Part shown: positions 9,417 through 19,124 of the stretch, in pieces
Numbering within the stretch: the stretch's first letter is position 1
How the letters are laid out: each line of letters begins with the position of its first letter
From: Paraburkholderia domus
Lineage (GTDB): Bacteria; Pseudomonadota; Gammaproteobacteria; Burkholderiales; Burkholderiaceae
Direction: 5' to 3'
Assembly (NCBI RefSeq): GCF_905220705.1
Contig: NZ_CAJNAT010000007.1
Location: 1 to 64,000, forward strand
Length of the DNA: 64,000 bases
Position numbers and translations under genes: made by a program
The notes under the pieces: generated by a model
The model's database searches: none
Seen by the model: the letters and a program-made list of their open reading frames with translations, nothing else
Told to the model about the DNA's origin: nothing

Positions 9417-9446
9417 TTCAGGTGCAGCCAAGGAGCCGCACCTGAA
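9417..9446. terminator. Hairpin between cnoX and tcdA
   Basis: Perfect 9-bp arms TTCAGGTGC and GCACCTGAA with a 12-bp loop, 11 bp after the cnoX stop and between the converging genes cnoX and tcdA. There is no clear T-run, so it is a weak or processing-type terminator. Confidence 0.5.
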
Positions 9447-9521
9447 TGCACTGCGTCCGCCGGTCTTACTGCACGAGCATCCTACCGTTCTAACGCAGCG
9501 ACACTGTCACCCACTACCGCG

Positions 9522-10379
9522 TCAACCCGTCGCCTGCTTTGCCAACGCTCGCAACACATGCGCGGCAGCGGCAAAGCCGAAGCTCGCGGTCACACACACG
9601 CTCGATCCAAATCCCGCACAGTTCAAACCCACCGGTCCCATGTGACCCGGTGACGTCGTGACGTGCTCCGCTTCCTCGTCGATATCGCAGACGGCGGCTT
9701 CCGGATAGATCAGCGGCTCATCGGAATACACCGCACTCACCTTGAACTTCGCCTTCGGACCACGCGGAAACCCATGCTGTTTGCGCAATTGCCCGCGCAC
9801 TTTCGACAGCAACGGGTCCTGGATGGTCAACGCGAGATCGTCGATCCGAATGCGCGTCGGGTCCAGTTGGCCACCCGCGCCACCCACCGTAATCAACGGC
9901 TGCTTCTTCTCGACGCACCACGCGATCAACGCGGTTTTGGTGCGCACGCTGTCGATCGCATCGATCACGTAGTCGAAACCACCGCCGAGCGTCACCGCAA
10001 AGTTGTCCGGCTCGACGAAGTCTTCAACCAGCCGGACGTCGCAGAAGGGATTGATCGCCGCGATGCGTTCTGCCATCGCCTCGACCTTCGGTTTTCCGTA
10101 GTTACCGTCCAGCGCGTGGATCTGGCGGTTAGTGTTGCTCTCGGCGACGTTGTCGAGATCGATCAAGGTCAGCGTGCCAACTGCGCTGCGCGCCAACGCC
10201 TCCGCCACCCACGAGCCGACCCCGCCGATGCCGATCACGGCAACGTGCGCCCCTTCGAACGCGGCGAGCGCCGGCGCGCCGTACAGGCGGGCAACGCCGC
10301 CGAAGCGCCGCGCACGATCGGCGGTTTCACTGCCGTCGAGGCTGGTAGTAAGATCGGAATGCGTGGTGGTGCTGGACAT
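9522..10379 (-). CDS. tcdA: tRNA threonylcarbamoyladenosine dehydratase TcdA
   Basis: 285 residues from the ATG at 10379; the frame runs to 10478 but the extra 33 residues are Ala/Leu-rich and not family-like. TcdA (CsdL/YgdL) is an E1-like ThiF-family enzyme that activates t6A37 with ATP to the cyclic ct6A form. The nucleotide loop is IGIGGVGSWVAEALARS, followed by LIDLDNVAESNTNRQIHAL, CDVRLVEDF and VIDAIDSVRTKTAL. The late segment SVCVTASFGFAAAAHVLRAL is typical. It acts after the TsaBCDE pathway, whose tsaE gene is also in this window. Confidence 0.9.
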   Translation of the reverse strand: MSSTTTHSDLTTSLDGSETADRARRFGGVARLYGAPALAAFEGAHVAVIGIGGVGSWVAEALARSAVGTLTLIDLDNVAESNTNRQIHALDGNYGKPKVEAMAERIAAINPFCDVRLVEDFVEPDNFAVTLGGGFDYVIDAIDSVRTKTALIAWCVEKKQPLITVGGAGGQLDPTRIRIDDLALTIQDPLLSKVRGQLRKQHGFPRGPKAKFKVSAVYSDEPLIYPEAAVCDIDEEAEHVTTSPGHMGPVGLNCAGFGSSVCVTASFGFAAAAHVLRALAKQATG

Positions 10380-10609
10380 GGTGGAAGGCTCGTTTAAAGC
10401 AGGCAAAACAGGAAGTGGCAACGCCAAAGCGCTCGCAGCCCGTATTTTGCCTGATCGCGACAATGCACATCGCCGCACTTACTTGATCACGAATGGCCGC
10501 AAACGTGGTGACAGGAAAATCCACATAGCGCGGCAGACATTGACTTAGTCGCGGGCAAAGAACTCACGCCTTAGCTATACTGGATGTACTGTAGCGTTCG
10601 CATAAGAAC

Positions 10610-11251
10610 ATGACCTCACTCGCCGAACTTCGAAAAAACTATTCGCTGGGTTCTTTGGACGTTGCCGATGTTGACCACAACCCGTTTCGTCAATTCGACA
10701 CGTGGTTTCGGCAAGCGGTAGACGCCCAACTGCCCGAACCGAATACGATGACGCTGGCCACAGTCGACTCGCGCGGCCGGCCGTCGGCGCGCATCGTGCT
10801 GATCAAGGGCGTCGATGAGCGCGGCTTTGTGTTCTTCACCAATTACGAAAGCCGCAAGGGCCGCGAACTGGCTGCCAATCCCTACGCGAGCCTGCTGTTC
10901 TACTGGATCGAACTCGAACGCCAGGTGCGCGTCGAGGGCCGCATTGTCAAAACCAGCGCAGAAGAAAGCGATACGTATTTCGTGTCGCGCCCGCTTGGTT
11001 CACGCATCGGCGCGTGGGCATCGAATCAAAGTCAGCCAATTGAAAGCCGTTCGCAGCTCGAAACGCGCGAACGCGAAATCAGCCTGCAATACGGCGACCA
11101 ACCTCCGCGCCCACCACATTGGGGCGGTTATCGTTTGGTACCCGAAGCAATCGAATTCTGGCAGGGCCGGCCGTCGCGTCTGCACGACCGTTTGCTCTAC
11201 ACGCGTTCAAGCGAAAGCAGCAACTGGCAAATCTCCCGCCTATCGCCTTGA
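10610..11251 (+). CDS. pdxH: Pyridoxamine 5'-phosphate oxidase
   Basis: 213 residues, standard length. An FMN enzyme that oxidises pyridoxine or pyridoxamine 5'-phosphate to PLP, the last step of B6 synthesis and salvage. FMN and PLP contacts are in [49 protein letters not shown] and the C-terminal [13 protein letters not shown]. The DXP-type N-terminus [19 protein letters not shown] is complete. It is divergent from tcdA across about 230 bp, which must hold both promoters; a TATACT -10-like hexamer lies at about 10577 but I see no good -35. Confidence 0.96.
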   Translation: MTSLAELRKNYSLGSLDVADVDHNPFRQFDTWFRQAVDAQLPEPNTMTLATVDSRGRPSARIVLIKGVDERGFVFFTNYESRKGRELAANPYASLLFYWIELERQVRVEGRIVKTSAEESDTYFVSRPLGSRIGAWASNQSQPIESRSQLETREREISLQYGDQPPRPPHWGGYRLVPEAIEFWQGRPSRLHDRLLYTRSSESSNWQISRLSP

Positions 11252-11392
11252 ACCGGGATACAACACCGTACGCGCGTTGCCAACGCAGCAGCGCGCAACG
11301 GCCGGATTGCGCCTCGCGGCATGGGAGTTGCGCCGCAGTGAGCAGCGGTCCACACAAGCTTTGCTTTAATTCAACGGACACGGAGAGATCAC

Positions 11393-12607
11393 ATGTTCTG
11401 GGAGAAAAAGCTGGCGCAGTGGGTGGAAGAGGTAAAAACCAGGGCTAACCTGCCAGCACGCCTTGTGCTGTGGGACGGCCAGCAACATGACTTCGGGCAG
11501 TTCGCCGCGCCTCAGGTCACGCTACATGTCAAAAGCGCCACGGCGCTGCCTTATCTGCTCGAACCGAGCCTCGACAATCTCGGCGAGGCGTACGTGAAGG
11601 GCAAGATCGACATTGAAGGCAAGCTGTCGGACATCATCAACATCAGCTATCAGCTGGCGCGCAACACCGTCACCAGCGCGAGCAAGCTCGCGCGCGTACG
11701 GCGCTATTTCCAGCACTCGAAATCGTCTGACAAGAAGGCCATTCAGTATCACTACGATGTCTCGAATGAGTTCTACAAGCTGTGGCTCGACGAGAACATG
11801 GTCTACTCGTGCGCGTACTTCGAAAACGGCGATGAAGATCTCGCCACCGCGCAGATCAAGAAGATCGACCACATCCTCACCAAGATCCATTTGCAGCCGG
11901 GGCAGCGCCTGCTCGATATTGGTTGTGGCTGGGGAGCGCTCGTCTTGCGCGCCGCGCAGAAATTCGGCGCTCAGTGCGTCGGCGTGACGCTGTCGCAGAA
12001 CCAGTTCGATCTCGCTACCTCACGCGTGAAGGCCGCGGGCCTGGAAAACCAGATCGAAATTCGTCTGCAGGATTATCGCGACATCGACGGCCAGTTCGAC
12101 CGCATCACCAGCGTCGGCATGTTCGAGCACGTCGGCCGCAAAAATCTGCCGGGCTACTTCGAGAAAATCCACGATCTGCTCGTCGACGACGGCGTTGCCA
12201 TGAATCACGGCATCACGTCGAGCGATTCGGACAGCGGTGAAACCGCGCTCGGCGGCGGCGAATTCATCGACCGCTATGTATTTCCGGACGGCGAACTGCC
12301 GCACATCAGCCTTGCCCTCGAAGCCATGCAGCGCGGCGGTCTGGAAGCGGTTGACGTCGAAAGCCTGCGCCGTCACTATGCGCACACGCTGGGCATCTGG
12401 GCGGAAAACTTCGAAGCGCATGCGGACGAAGCCCGCAAGCTGGTCGACGACGAAAAATTCCGTATCTGGCGTGTGTACCTCGCCGGCTGCGCGTACGCTT
12501 TCGAAAACGACGACGTCTCGATCTTCCAGGTGGTCTGCCGCAAAGCCGGCCGCAGCGCGAAAACCTTGCCGTGGTCGCGCCGTTATATGTACGACAAACC
12601 GCTGTGA
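11393..12607 (+). CDS. cfa: Cyclopropane-fatty-acyl-phospholipid synthase
   Basis: 404 residues. Transfers a methylene from S-adenosylmethionine to cis double bonds of membrane phospholipid acyl chains, often in stationary phase or acid stress. The C-terminal SAM domain has motif I LLDIGCGWGALVLRAAQKFG, the adjacent GVTLSQNQ, RLQDYRDIDGQFDRITSVGM and the family segment YHYDVSNEFYKLWLDENMVYSCAYF. The N-terminal domain (1-110) is the lipid-binding part. The start follows GGAGA. It follows pdxH by 141 bp and is probably transcribed separately. Confidence 0.95.
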   Translation: MFWEKKLAQWVEEVKTRANLPARLVLWDGQQHDFGQFAAPQVTLHVKSATALPYLLEPSLDNLGEAYVKGKIDIEGKLSDIINISYQLARNTVTSASKLARVRRYFQHSKSSDKKAIQYHYDVSNEFYKLWLDENMVYSCAYFENGDEDLATAQIKKIDHILTKIHLQPGQRLLDIGCGWGALVLRAAQKFGAQCVGVTLSQNQFDLATSRVKAAGLENQIEIRLQDYRDIDGQFDRITSVGMFEHVGRKNLPGYFEKIHDLLVDDGVAMNHGITSSDSDSGETALGGGEFIDRYVFPDGELPHISLALEAMQRGGLEAVDVESLRRHYAHTLGIWAENFEAHADEARKLVDDEKFRIWRVYLAGCAYAFENDDVSIFQVVCRKAGRSAKTLPWSRRYMYDKPL

Positions 12608-12710
12608 TACGGTTGCGCCGCGGCGATTTGCCGTGGCTGCGTGCCGGCGCTGCGTGCATTGTATGGGCGGGCCGACGCGGCGCAAACCTTAAACAGCAGG
12701 TCGAACATCG

Positions 12711-14090
12711 ATGGATCAGAGCGGGACAAGCGAAGTTGAACAGCCGGTGAGCGCCGAGCATGAGGCACAGGCCGACGCCGTGCAGTTCGATCTGTTCGGC
12801 ATGCCGGTGGCGCAGCCACCAGCGCAGGAATCGCCCTTGAAGGCGGATGCCGGCACCGAAGTTACTCGAGCAAACTCAGCTGCAATTCAGCCGCCCGCTG
12901 CCACGGCGCAGAGTAAGCGGCGGCGCCAGCCGCGCGAAAAGGCAAGCGACGCTACCCTCCCCTGGCAGGAAGACGACGCACCTGCGCCACCCGAAACCCG
13001 TACCGCGGTCGAAGCCAATGCGGCGTCAACCACCGATACGCCCAGGAAACGCCGCTCGCGCGACGTTCTCACCGCAGCACCCTCTCCTGAACTCCGGGCA
13101 CTCGCCGCCGAACTGCCGCCGCAGGTCCACCTCGGGACTTCGACATGGTCGTTTCCGGGCTGGAACGGTATCGTCTACGGTGATGACTACAGCAATAGCA
13201 AACTCTCACGCGAAGGTCTGACGGCTTATGGCGCGCATCCGCTGCTAAAGACTGTCAGTATCGACCGGTCGTTTTATCAGGCGCTCACCGTCACCGAATA
13301 CTTGCGCTACGCACAGCAGGTGCCGGCGCACTTCCGCTTCATCGTCAAAGCGCCGATGACGATCACCGACGCCACCGTGCGCGCCGAACGCGGCGAACCG
13401 GTCTCGCTGAACCCATGCTTTCTGAACGCGCAAATGGCGATCGACGAATTCGTCACGCCGTGCCTCGAAGGCCTCGGCGACAAAGCCGGGGCGCTGGTGT
13501 TCCAGCTCTCGCCGCTGCCCGACCAGATGCTCGCGCAACCCGCGGCGTTCATCGAACGCCTTGCTGAGTTCCTGATAGCGTTGCCGAAGCTGCCTGAAGG
13601 CACTTGCTACGCAATCGAAATCCGCGACGCGAGTTTGCTCACGCCACGCTTCATCCGCACGCTAAAAACGGCGGGAGTGCGGTATTGCGTGGGAATTCAT
13701 GCGCGGATGCCGGACCCGCTGCGCCAGGCGGCGGCGCTCGCGCTGCTGGACGGCGAGCCGGCCGGACCATTGATCGTGCGTTGGAGTCTGCACGGCGGCT
13801 TCAAATACGAACAGGCAAAGGCCAAGTACGAGCCGTTCAACCAGCTGGTCGATCAGGACCCGTCGACCCGCGCCGCGCTCGCTGAACTGGCCGCGCGTTA
13901 TGCGTTGGCCGGCCAGCCGGTGGTGATCGCGATCAACAACAAGGCGGAGGGTTCGGCGCCGTTAAGCTGCGTGGAACTGGCGCGGGAGATTATTGAAGCA
14001 TATGCGCGCCTGGCTCATGAGCATGAGCATGAGCAAACGGAGTCGGAGTCGGACAAGAGTGGGCAGCGCGAAGACGGCGAGACAAGCTGA
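12711..14090 (+). CDS. DUF72 (YecE-like) TIM-barrel protein with extended N-terminal tail
   Basis: 459 residues. DUF72 proteins have a TIM-barrel fold and no settled function. The domain begins near residue 140 (QVHLGTSTWSFPGW) and continues through SIDRSFYQALTVTEY, FRFIVKAPMTITDATV, YAIEIRDASLL and the late VVIAINNKAEGSAP. About 135 residues precede it, rich in Ala, Pro, Gln and basic residues (KRRRQPREKA) and probably disordered. In this tail Q25-F26-D27-L28-F29 matches the bacterial beta-clamp binding consensus QL(S/D)LF. The C-terminus carries an unusual EHEHEHEQTESES run. E. coli YecE lacks such a tail. A DNA-linked role is inference only. Confidence 0.85.
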   Translation: MDQSGTSEVEQPVSAEHEAQADAVQFDLFGMPVAQPPAQESPLKADAGTEVTRANSAAIQPPAATAQSKRRRQPREKASDATLPWQEDDAPAPPETRTAVEANAASTTDTPRKRRSRDVLTAAPSPELRALAAELPPQVHLGTSTWSFPGWNGIVYGDDYSNSKLSREGLTAYGAHPLLKTVSIDRSFYQALTVTEYLRYAQQVPAHFRFIVKAPMTITDATVRAERGEPVSLNPCFLNAQMAIDEFVTPCLEGLGDKAGALVFQLSPLPDQMLAQPAAFIERLAEFLIALPKLPEGTCYAIEIRDASLLTPRFIRTLKTAGVRYCVGIHARMPDPLRQAAALALLDGEPAGPLIVRWSLHGGFKYEQAKAKYEPFNQLVDQDPSTRAALAELAARYALAGQPVVIAINNKAEGSAPLSCVELAREIIEAYARLAHEHEHEQTESESDKSGQREDGETS

Positions 14091-14221
14091 GCGGCGCATG
14101 TGCATTGCGCGCCGTCCGGCGTCGCCCGGCGTCGCCCGGCTTACCGGGCCGCCAGGCTGAAGCCGAGGCGGCAGCCTGTCCCGCCAATCGGCCTGCCATC
14201 AACCCCCACCGCCGCGCCGAC

Positions 14222-14770
14222 TCAGCTCGCCTTGATCCGATGCGCGAACTTCTGACGGAACTTCGCGACCTTCGGCGCCACCACGAACGAGCAGTACCCC
14301 TGATTCGGATGCTGCGCGAAATAGTTCTGGTGATACGCCTCGGCCGGCCAGTAGTTGCCGTCAAGCGGTAGCACCTGGGTGACGATCTGACCGTCGTAGA
14401 TACCTTGTTCGCCGATCTCGCGGATCGCCTGCAGTGCCGTTTCACGCTGCGCGTCGGAGTGGGTAAAAATCGCCGAGCGGTATTGCGTGCCGACATCGTT
14501 GCCCTGCCGGTTCAACTGGGTCGGATCGTGGATCGCGAAGAAAATATCAAGAATCTCGCGATAGCTGATTGTCGCCGGATCGAAGTCGACGTTCACGACT
14601 TCCGCATGGCCCGTCACGCCGTCGCACACCTGTTCATAGGTCGGCCGTTGAGTCTGGCCGCCCGCATAGCCCGACTCCACCGAGTTCACGCCTTCCACGC
14701 CCAGATACACCGCTTCAAGGCACCAGAAACACCCGCCACCAAGGGTGGCGACTTCGCCAGTCTGACTCAT
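14222..14770 (-). CDS. msrA: Peptide methionine sulfoxide reductase MsrA
   Basis: 182 residues from the ATG at 14770, which follows AAGGAG at the right spacing; a start at 14803 is possible but lacks such a site. MsrA repairs methionine-S-sulfoxide. The catalytic cysteine is in GGCFWCLEAVY, and the family segments SGYAGG, HAEVVNVDFDP and the downstream NYWPAEAYHQNYFAQHPNQGYC are present, the last cysteine being a candidate resolving residue. Monocistronic; it converges on the DUF72 gene across 131 bp that hold only a GC-rich 10-bp tandem repeat (14121-14140). Confidence 0.94.
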   Translation of the reverse strand: MSQTGEVATLGGGCFWCLEAVYLGVEGVNSVESGYAGGQTQRPTYEQVCDGVTGHAEVVNVDFDPATISYREILDIFFAIHDPTQLNRQGNDVGTQYRSAIFTHSDAQRETALQAIREIGEQGIYDGQIVTQVLPLDGNYWPAEAYHQNYFAQHPNQGYCSFVVAPKVAKFRQKFAHRIKAS

Positions 14771-15026
14771 GCTGCTTGCTCCTTGATACTCATAGTCGGC
14801 CAATGCCGGTCCCGGTTAACCGCAACGCTCATGCCACCACCAAGACTTTCCAGCTTAGCGGTTTTTCCACTAACCGGCAGGGGTCGCGGCCAGTCCACCG
14901 CGATTGCAGTTAAAATTGGGACAAATCGACGATTTTCACTATGACTTTTGAATCATTTGTTTCCGGCTGCACGCGCGATGGGTTCAGCCCGGGGTTCACC
15001 CGGCTTGGCACCAAGGCTTTCGCCCG

Positions 15027-15536
15027 ATGAAGCACGCCAGCCCGCCCAACTTCGACCAGTCCGCCTTTAAACAGGCGCTTGGCCAATTCGCCACCGGCGT
15101 CACCGTCATTACAACGCGCGCAGCGTCCGGCCAATTGATCGGCATCACGGCCAGCTCGTTCAATTCGGTTTCACTCAATCCGCCGCTGGTGCTGTGGAGC
15201 CTCGCCACGCGCTCGGCATCGATGCCGGTGTTCCGGGCGAACAGTCACTACGTGGTCAACGTGCTGGCCGCGTCGCAGCTCGATCTCTGCAAACGCTTTG
15301 CCACGGTGAAGGGCGATCGTTTCGAGGGTGTATCGCACGCCGAAGGCGACACCGGCATGCCGGTGCTCGACGGTGCGCTCGCGTGGTTCGAATGCCATAA
15401 CCGCAGCCGCTACGAAGAAGGCGACCACGTGATTTTCGTCGGCGAAGTGGAGCGCTGCGGCGTCCACGAGAATGCCGCGGAGATTGCGCCGCTGGTCTTC
15501 CAGAACGCCCAATTTCACGGACTCAAGACGCTTTGA
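15027..15536 (+). CDS. Flavin reductase-like domain protein
   Basis: 169 residues, a single flavin-reductase-like (split barrel) domain of the HpaC/ActVB type. Typical segments are FATGVTVITTRAA, GITASSFNSVSLNPPLVLWSL and HVIFVGEVERC. Such proteins reduce FMN or FAD with NAD(P)H for a partner monooxygenase. No monooxygenase is adjacent, so the partner is unknown. The start is ATG at 15027. The 256 bp upstream, between msrA and this gene, hold no recognised element. Confidence 0.86.
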   Translation: MKHASPPNFDQSAFKQALGQFATGVTVITTRAASGQLIGITASSFNSVSLNPPLVLWSLATRSASMPVFRANSHYVVNVLAASQLDLCKRFATVKGDRFEGVSHAEGDTGMPVLDGALAWFECHNRSRYEEGDHVIFVGEVERCGVHENAAEIAPLVFQNAQFHGLKTL

Positions 15537-15608
15537 ACGCTGCGCCGCTGTGTTTGAACAACGGTCGCAGCAGGTACGAGCCGATGCAAGCTGACCAGCC
15601 GCTCACAC

Positions 15609-16118
15609 TCAGCTATGCGGCGCGCTATGCCCGCTGGTTTTCGTCACTAACGACACCGGCACGCCCGAATCTTCCTTCAGCGTTTGCAGCACGATATTCG
15701 AACGAATATCCATCACACCCGGCGCCTTATAGAGGCGTTGCAGCACGAAATCCGAATAGTGTTTGAGATTGTGGGCGAGTACCCGTAGCAGATAATGGGT
15801 TTCGCCGGTCACGACAAATGCGCCGACCACTTCCGGCCAATCCCGCACGGCCTCCGCAAAACGCTCGTGCCAGTTCTCCTGGTCGTTGCGCATCGACACC
15901 TGCACGAACGCCTCCAGTTCGAAACCCAGCACTTCGCGATTCAGACACGCGCGGTAATGTTCGATAACGCCCTGCTCTTCCAGCAGGCGCAAACGCCGTA
16001 GACAGGCTGACGGCGAAAGCGAAATGCGCTCCGCCAAATCGAGATTGCTGATCCGTCCTTCTTGCTGAAGCACCGTCAAGATACGGCAATCGGTGGCGTC
16101 GAGCGAGATCGCGTTCAT
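15609..16118 (-). CDS. kynR: Lrp/AsnC-family regulator, probable KynR
   Basis: 169 residues. The N-terminal winged helix-turn-helix (about 5-65: DCRILTVLQQEGRISNLDLA, then LSPSACLRRLRLLEEQGVI) is followed by the RAM ligand-sensing domain with FVVTGETHYLLRVL. Its start is 130 bp from that of the divergent kynB. In Pseudomonas and Burkholderia a divergent Lrp-type protein (KynR) activates the kynurenine operon in response to kynurenine, so the same role is inferred from position. The C-terminal tail after the RAM domain is short and unremarkable. Confidence 0.88.
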   Translation of the reverse strand: MNAISLDATDCRILTVLQQEGRISNLDLAERISLSPSACLRRLRLLEEQGVIEHYRACLNREVLGFELEAFVQVSMRNDQENWHERFAEAVRDWPEVVGAFVVTGETHYLLRVLAHNLKHYSDFVLQRLYKAPGVMDIRSNIVLQTLKEDSGVPVSLVTKTSGHSAPHS

Positions 16119-16248
16119 ATTCGGTCTCCCTTTCCCATTTGACTCAAATTATGTTCCAAGACACGGCTCAGAAGGAGATTTTTTCGCAATCACATTTCGC
16201 GCCAAGGCACCTATCATTCCCAGATAGACACAATCTGCCGATGGAGAC

Positions 16249-16887
16249 ATGGAAACACTCTGGGACATCACCCCCGCCGTCGATACCGCGACGCCCGTCT
16301 GGCCGGGCGATACGCCGGTCGGCATCGAACGCGTGTGGCGCATGGAGGCGGGCTCGCCCGTCAACGTCGCGCGCCTGACGCTGTCGCCCCACACCGGCGC
16401 CCACACCGACGCTCCGCTTCACTACGACGCCGAAGGTGCGGCGATCGGCCAGGTGCCACTCGACGCGTACCTTGGCCGCTGCCGCGTGATTCATTGCATC
16501 GGCGCTTCGCCTGTTGTCACGCCACAACACCTGACTGGTTCGCTCGACGAGCTGCCACCGCGAGTCTTACTACGAACTTACAAAAGCGCGCCGACGACAA
16601 CTTGGGACAGCGCGTTCTGTGCGGTTGCACCGGAGACCATCGATCTGCTGGCCGCGAAAGGCGTGAAGCTGATCGGCATCGATACGCCGTCGCTCGATCC
16701 GCAGGAATCGAAGACGATGGACGCCCACCACCGGATTCGCGCGCACCGCATGGCGATCCTCGAAGGCATCGTGCTGGATGCCGTCGCGCCCGGCGACTAC
16801 GAACTGATCGCGCTGCCGCTCAAGCTGACCACGCTCGATGCGAGCCCCGTGCGCGCCGTGTTGCGTGCGCTGCCCGAATCTCGCTGA
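16249..16887 (+). CDS. kynB: Kynurenine formamidase KynB
   Basis: 212 residues. The metal-dependent cyclase-like hydrolase converts N-formyl-L-kynurenine to L-kynurenine and formate. Start ATG at 16249 follows GGAGAC. Family signatures are [19 protein letters not shown] at the N-terminus, the metal-binding [15 protein letters not shown], and [10 protein letters not shown]. It is first gene of kynB-kynU-kynA, 37 bp before kynU. Gene order kynBUA with a divergent Lrp regulator is the usual arrangement in Burkholderia and Ralstonia relatives. Confidence 0.95.
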   Translation: METLWDITPAVDTATPVWPGDTPVGIERVWRMEAGSPVNVARLTLSPHTGAHTDAPLHYDAEGAAIGQVPLDAYLGRCRVIHCIGASPVVTPQHLTGSLDELPPRVLLRTYKSAPTTTWDSAFCAVAPETIDLLAAKGVKLIGIDTPSLDPQESKTMDAHHRIRAHRMAILEGIVLDAVAPGDYELIALPLKLTTLDASPVRAVLRALPESR

Positions 16888-16924
16888 ATTCCCTGATCAC
16901 ACCGCCCTCTCTGACTGGACCATC

Positions 16925-18175
16925 ATGAACAACCGTGACGAAGCACTGGCGCTCGACAGCGCCGACCCGCTCGCAACGCTGCGCGACCAGTTCGCGCTGT
17001 CGCCGACCACCATCTATCTCGACGGCAATTCGCTCGGCGTGCCGCCGGCCGCCGCCGCGCAACGCGCGCAGACCGTGATCGCCGCCGAATGGGGCGACGG
17101 CTTGATCCGCAGCTGGAACACCGCCGGCTGGTTCGAATTGCCGCGTCGCCTCGGCAACAAGCTCGCGCCGCTGATCGGTGCGGCCGACAACGAAGTGGTC
17201 GTCACGGATACGATTTCGATCAACCTGTTCAAGCTTTTGTCGGCTGCCGTGCGGTTGGCGAATGCGCGCGATCCGAAGCGTCGCGTGATCGTCTCCGAGC
17301 GCTCGAATTTCCCGACCGATCTGTACATCGCGCAAGGGCTGATCGAACAGCTCGACCGCGGTTACGAATTGCGGCTTGTCGATGACCCATCCGAGCTGCC
17401 CGCCGCGATCGGCGATGACACCGCGATCGCGATGATCACGCATGTGAACTACCGCACCGGTTACATGCACGACATGGCCGCGCTGACCAAGCTGATCCAC
17501 GACAAGGGCGCGCTCGCGCTGTGGGACCTCGCGCATTCGGCAGGGGCTGTGCCGGTCGACCTCAATGGGGTTGACGCGGACTACGCGGTGGGCTGCACGT
17601 ATAAGTATCTGAATGGCGGCCCGGGTTCGCCGGCGTTCGTATGGGTACCGAAGCGGCATCAGAACGACTTTGCGCAGCCGCTGTCCGGTTGGTGGGGTCA
17701 TCGCGCGCCGTTCAAGATGGACCCGGCGTATCAACCCGATGACGGTATCGGCCGCTTCTTGTGCGGCACGCAGCCGATGGTGTCGATGTCGCTGGTCGAA
17801 TGCGGTCTCGATGTATTCCTGCAGACGGACATGCAGACGATCCGCGCGAAGTCGCTCGCGTTGACCGATCTGTTTATCGAACTGGTTGAAGCGCGTTGCG
17901 GCGAGTTTCCGTTGAAGCTCGTGACGCCGCGTGAGCATGCGCAGCGAGGTTCGCACGCGAGCTTCGAGCATCCGCACGGTTATGAAGTGATGCAGGCGCT
18001 GATCGCGCGCGGCGTGATTGGCGATTATCGCGAGCCTCATGTGTTGCGATTTGGTTTCACGCCGCTGTACACGCGCTTTGTCGATGTGTGGGATGCGGTG
18101 GAGACGCTGCGCGATGTGCTTGCGCAAGAGACCTGGCGAGCACCTGAATTTGCCGCCCGCGGCGCAGTGACCTAA
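16925..18175 (+). CDS. kynU: Kynureninase KynU
   Basis: 416 residues from the ATG at 16925; an earlier in-frame start at 16838 lies inside kynB. The PLP-dependent hydrolase cleaves kynurenine to anthranilate and alanine. The fold-type I signature is visible in [18 protein letters not shown] residues near 33-45 ([13 protein letters not shown]), in [16 protein letters not shown], and in the PLP-lysine region [17 protein letters not shown]. The C-terminal [18 protein letters not shown] is typical. It sits between kynB and kynA, with 10 bp to kynA. Confidence 0.96.
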   Translation: MNNRDEALALDSADPLATLRDQFALSPTTIYLDGNSLGVPPAAAAQRAQTVIAAEWGDGLIRSWNTAGWFELPRRLGNKLAPLIGAADNEVVVTDTISINLFKLLSAAVRLANARDPKRRVIVSERSNFPTDLYIAQGLIEQLDRGYELRLVDDPSELPAAIGDDTAIAMITHVNYRTGYMHDMAALTKLIHDKGALALWDLAHSAGAVPVDLNGVDADYAVGCTYKYLNGGPGSPAFVWVPKRHQNDFAQPLSGWWGHRAPFKMDPAYQPDDGIGRFLCGTQPMVSMSLVECGLDVFLQTDMQTIRAKSLALTDLFIELVEARCGEFPLKLVTPREHAQRGSHASFEHPHGYEVMQALIARGVIGDYREPHVLRFGFTPLYTRFVDVWDAVETLRDVLAQETWRAPEFAARGAVT

Positions 18176-18185
18176 GGAGCGCGCG

Positions 18186-19124
18186 ATGACCGATCACATG
18201 CAAACGCCGGGATTGCCAGAAGAGAAACCGGTGCAAGGGTGTCCGTTTGGACACGGCAGTGTAGCTGCCCCTTCGGACTCCGCTACGGCCGCTGCCGATG
18301 CCGGCGATGGCTGGCATGACGCGCAGCTCGATTTTTCGGAGTCGATGAGTTACGGCGATTATCTGTCGTTGGGGACGGTGCTGGATGCGCAACATCCGTT
18401 ATCGCCGGATCACAACGAGATGCTGTTCATCATCCAGCATCAGACGAGTGAGTTGTGGATGAAGCTCGCGCTGTATGAACTGCGCGCTGCGTTGAAGGCG
18501 GTGCATCGCGATGAGTTGCCGCCTGCGTTCAAGATGCTTGCGCGAGTGTCGCGGATCATGGAGCAGCTCGTGCAGGCATGGAGCGTTCTCGCGACGATGA
18601 CGCCATCCGAGTACACGGCGATGCGGCCTTATCTGGGTAGCTCTTCAGGGTTCCAGTCTTATCAGTATCGGCAGATCGAGTTTTTGCTCGGCAATAAGAA
18701 TGAGCAGATGCTGAAGCCGCATGCGCATCGGGCGGATGTTCTTGCCGAGGTGACGGCTTCGCTGGAAGCGCCTTCGTTTTACGACGAGGTCGTTCGACTG
18801 CTGGCGCGGCGTGGGTTTGCGATTTCACCCTCCAGATTGGAGAGGGATTGGACGCAGCCGACTGTGCATGATGCTTCTGTTGAAGCTGCGTGGCTGGAGG
18901 TATATCGAAATCCTTCGCAGCATTGGGAGTTGTATGAGATGGCAGAGGAGCTTGTCGATCTCGAGGATGCATTTCGACAGTGGCGGTTCCGTCACGTGAC
19001 GACGGTTGAACGAATTATCGGATTCAAGCAAGGCACGGGTGGCACGAGTGGCGCACCTTACCTGCGGAAGATGCTCGACGTTGTGTTGTTTCCCGAGCTT
19101 TGGCATGTGAGGACGATGCTTTAA
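18186..19124 (+). CDS. kynA: Tryptophan 2,3-dioxygenase KynA
   Basis: 312 residues. The haem enzyme opens the indole ring of L-tryptophan to N-formylkynurenine, the first step of this three-gene pathway to anthranilate. Conserved parts are [37 protein letters not shown] (substrate pocket), [19 protein letters not shown] and the C-terminal [19 protein letters not shown]. About 45 N-terminal residues (including CPFGHG) are variable between species. Start ATG follows AAGGAG and is 10 bp from kynU. A dyad GTGGTC...GACCAC at 19138-19164 could end the operon but lacks a T-run. Confidence 0.96.
   Translation: MTDHMQTPGLPEEKPVQGCPFGHGSVAAPSDSATAAADAGDGWHDAQLDFSESMSYGDYLSLGTVLDAQHPLSPDHNEMLFIIQHQTSELWMKLALYELRAALKAVHRDELPPAFKMLARVSRIMEQLVQAWSVLATMTPSEYTAMRPYLGSSSGFQSYQYRQIEFLLGNKNEQMLKPHAHRADVLAEVTASLEAPSFYDEVVRLLARRGFAISPSRLERDWTQPTVHDASVEAAWLEVYRNPSQHWELYEMAEELVDLEDAFRQWRFRHVTTVERIIGFKQGTGGTSGAPYLRKMLDVVLFPELWHVRTML

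Noticed and set aside
14113..14160. GC-rich repeat after the DUF72 gene as a terminator
   Set aside because: Only a 10-bp tandem repeat (GTCGCCCGGC twice) with a short GC stem and no T-run; insufficient for a terminator call.
16820..18127. 435-codon minus-strand frame opposite kynU
   Set aside because: Antisense to an unmistakable kynureninase; Arg/His-rich, no start context.
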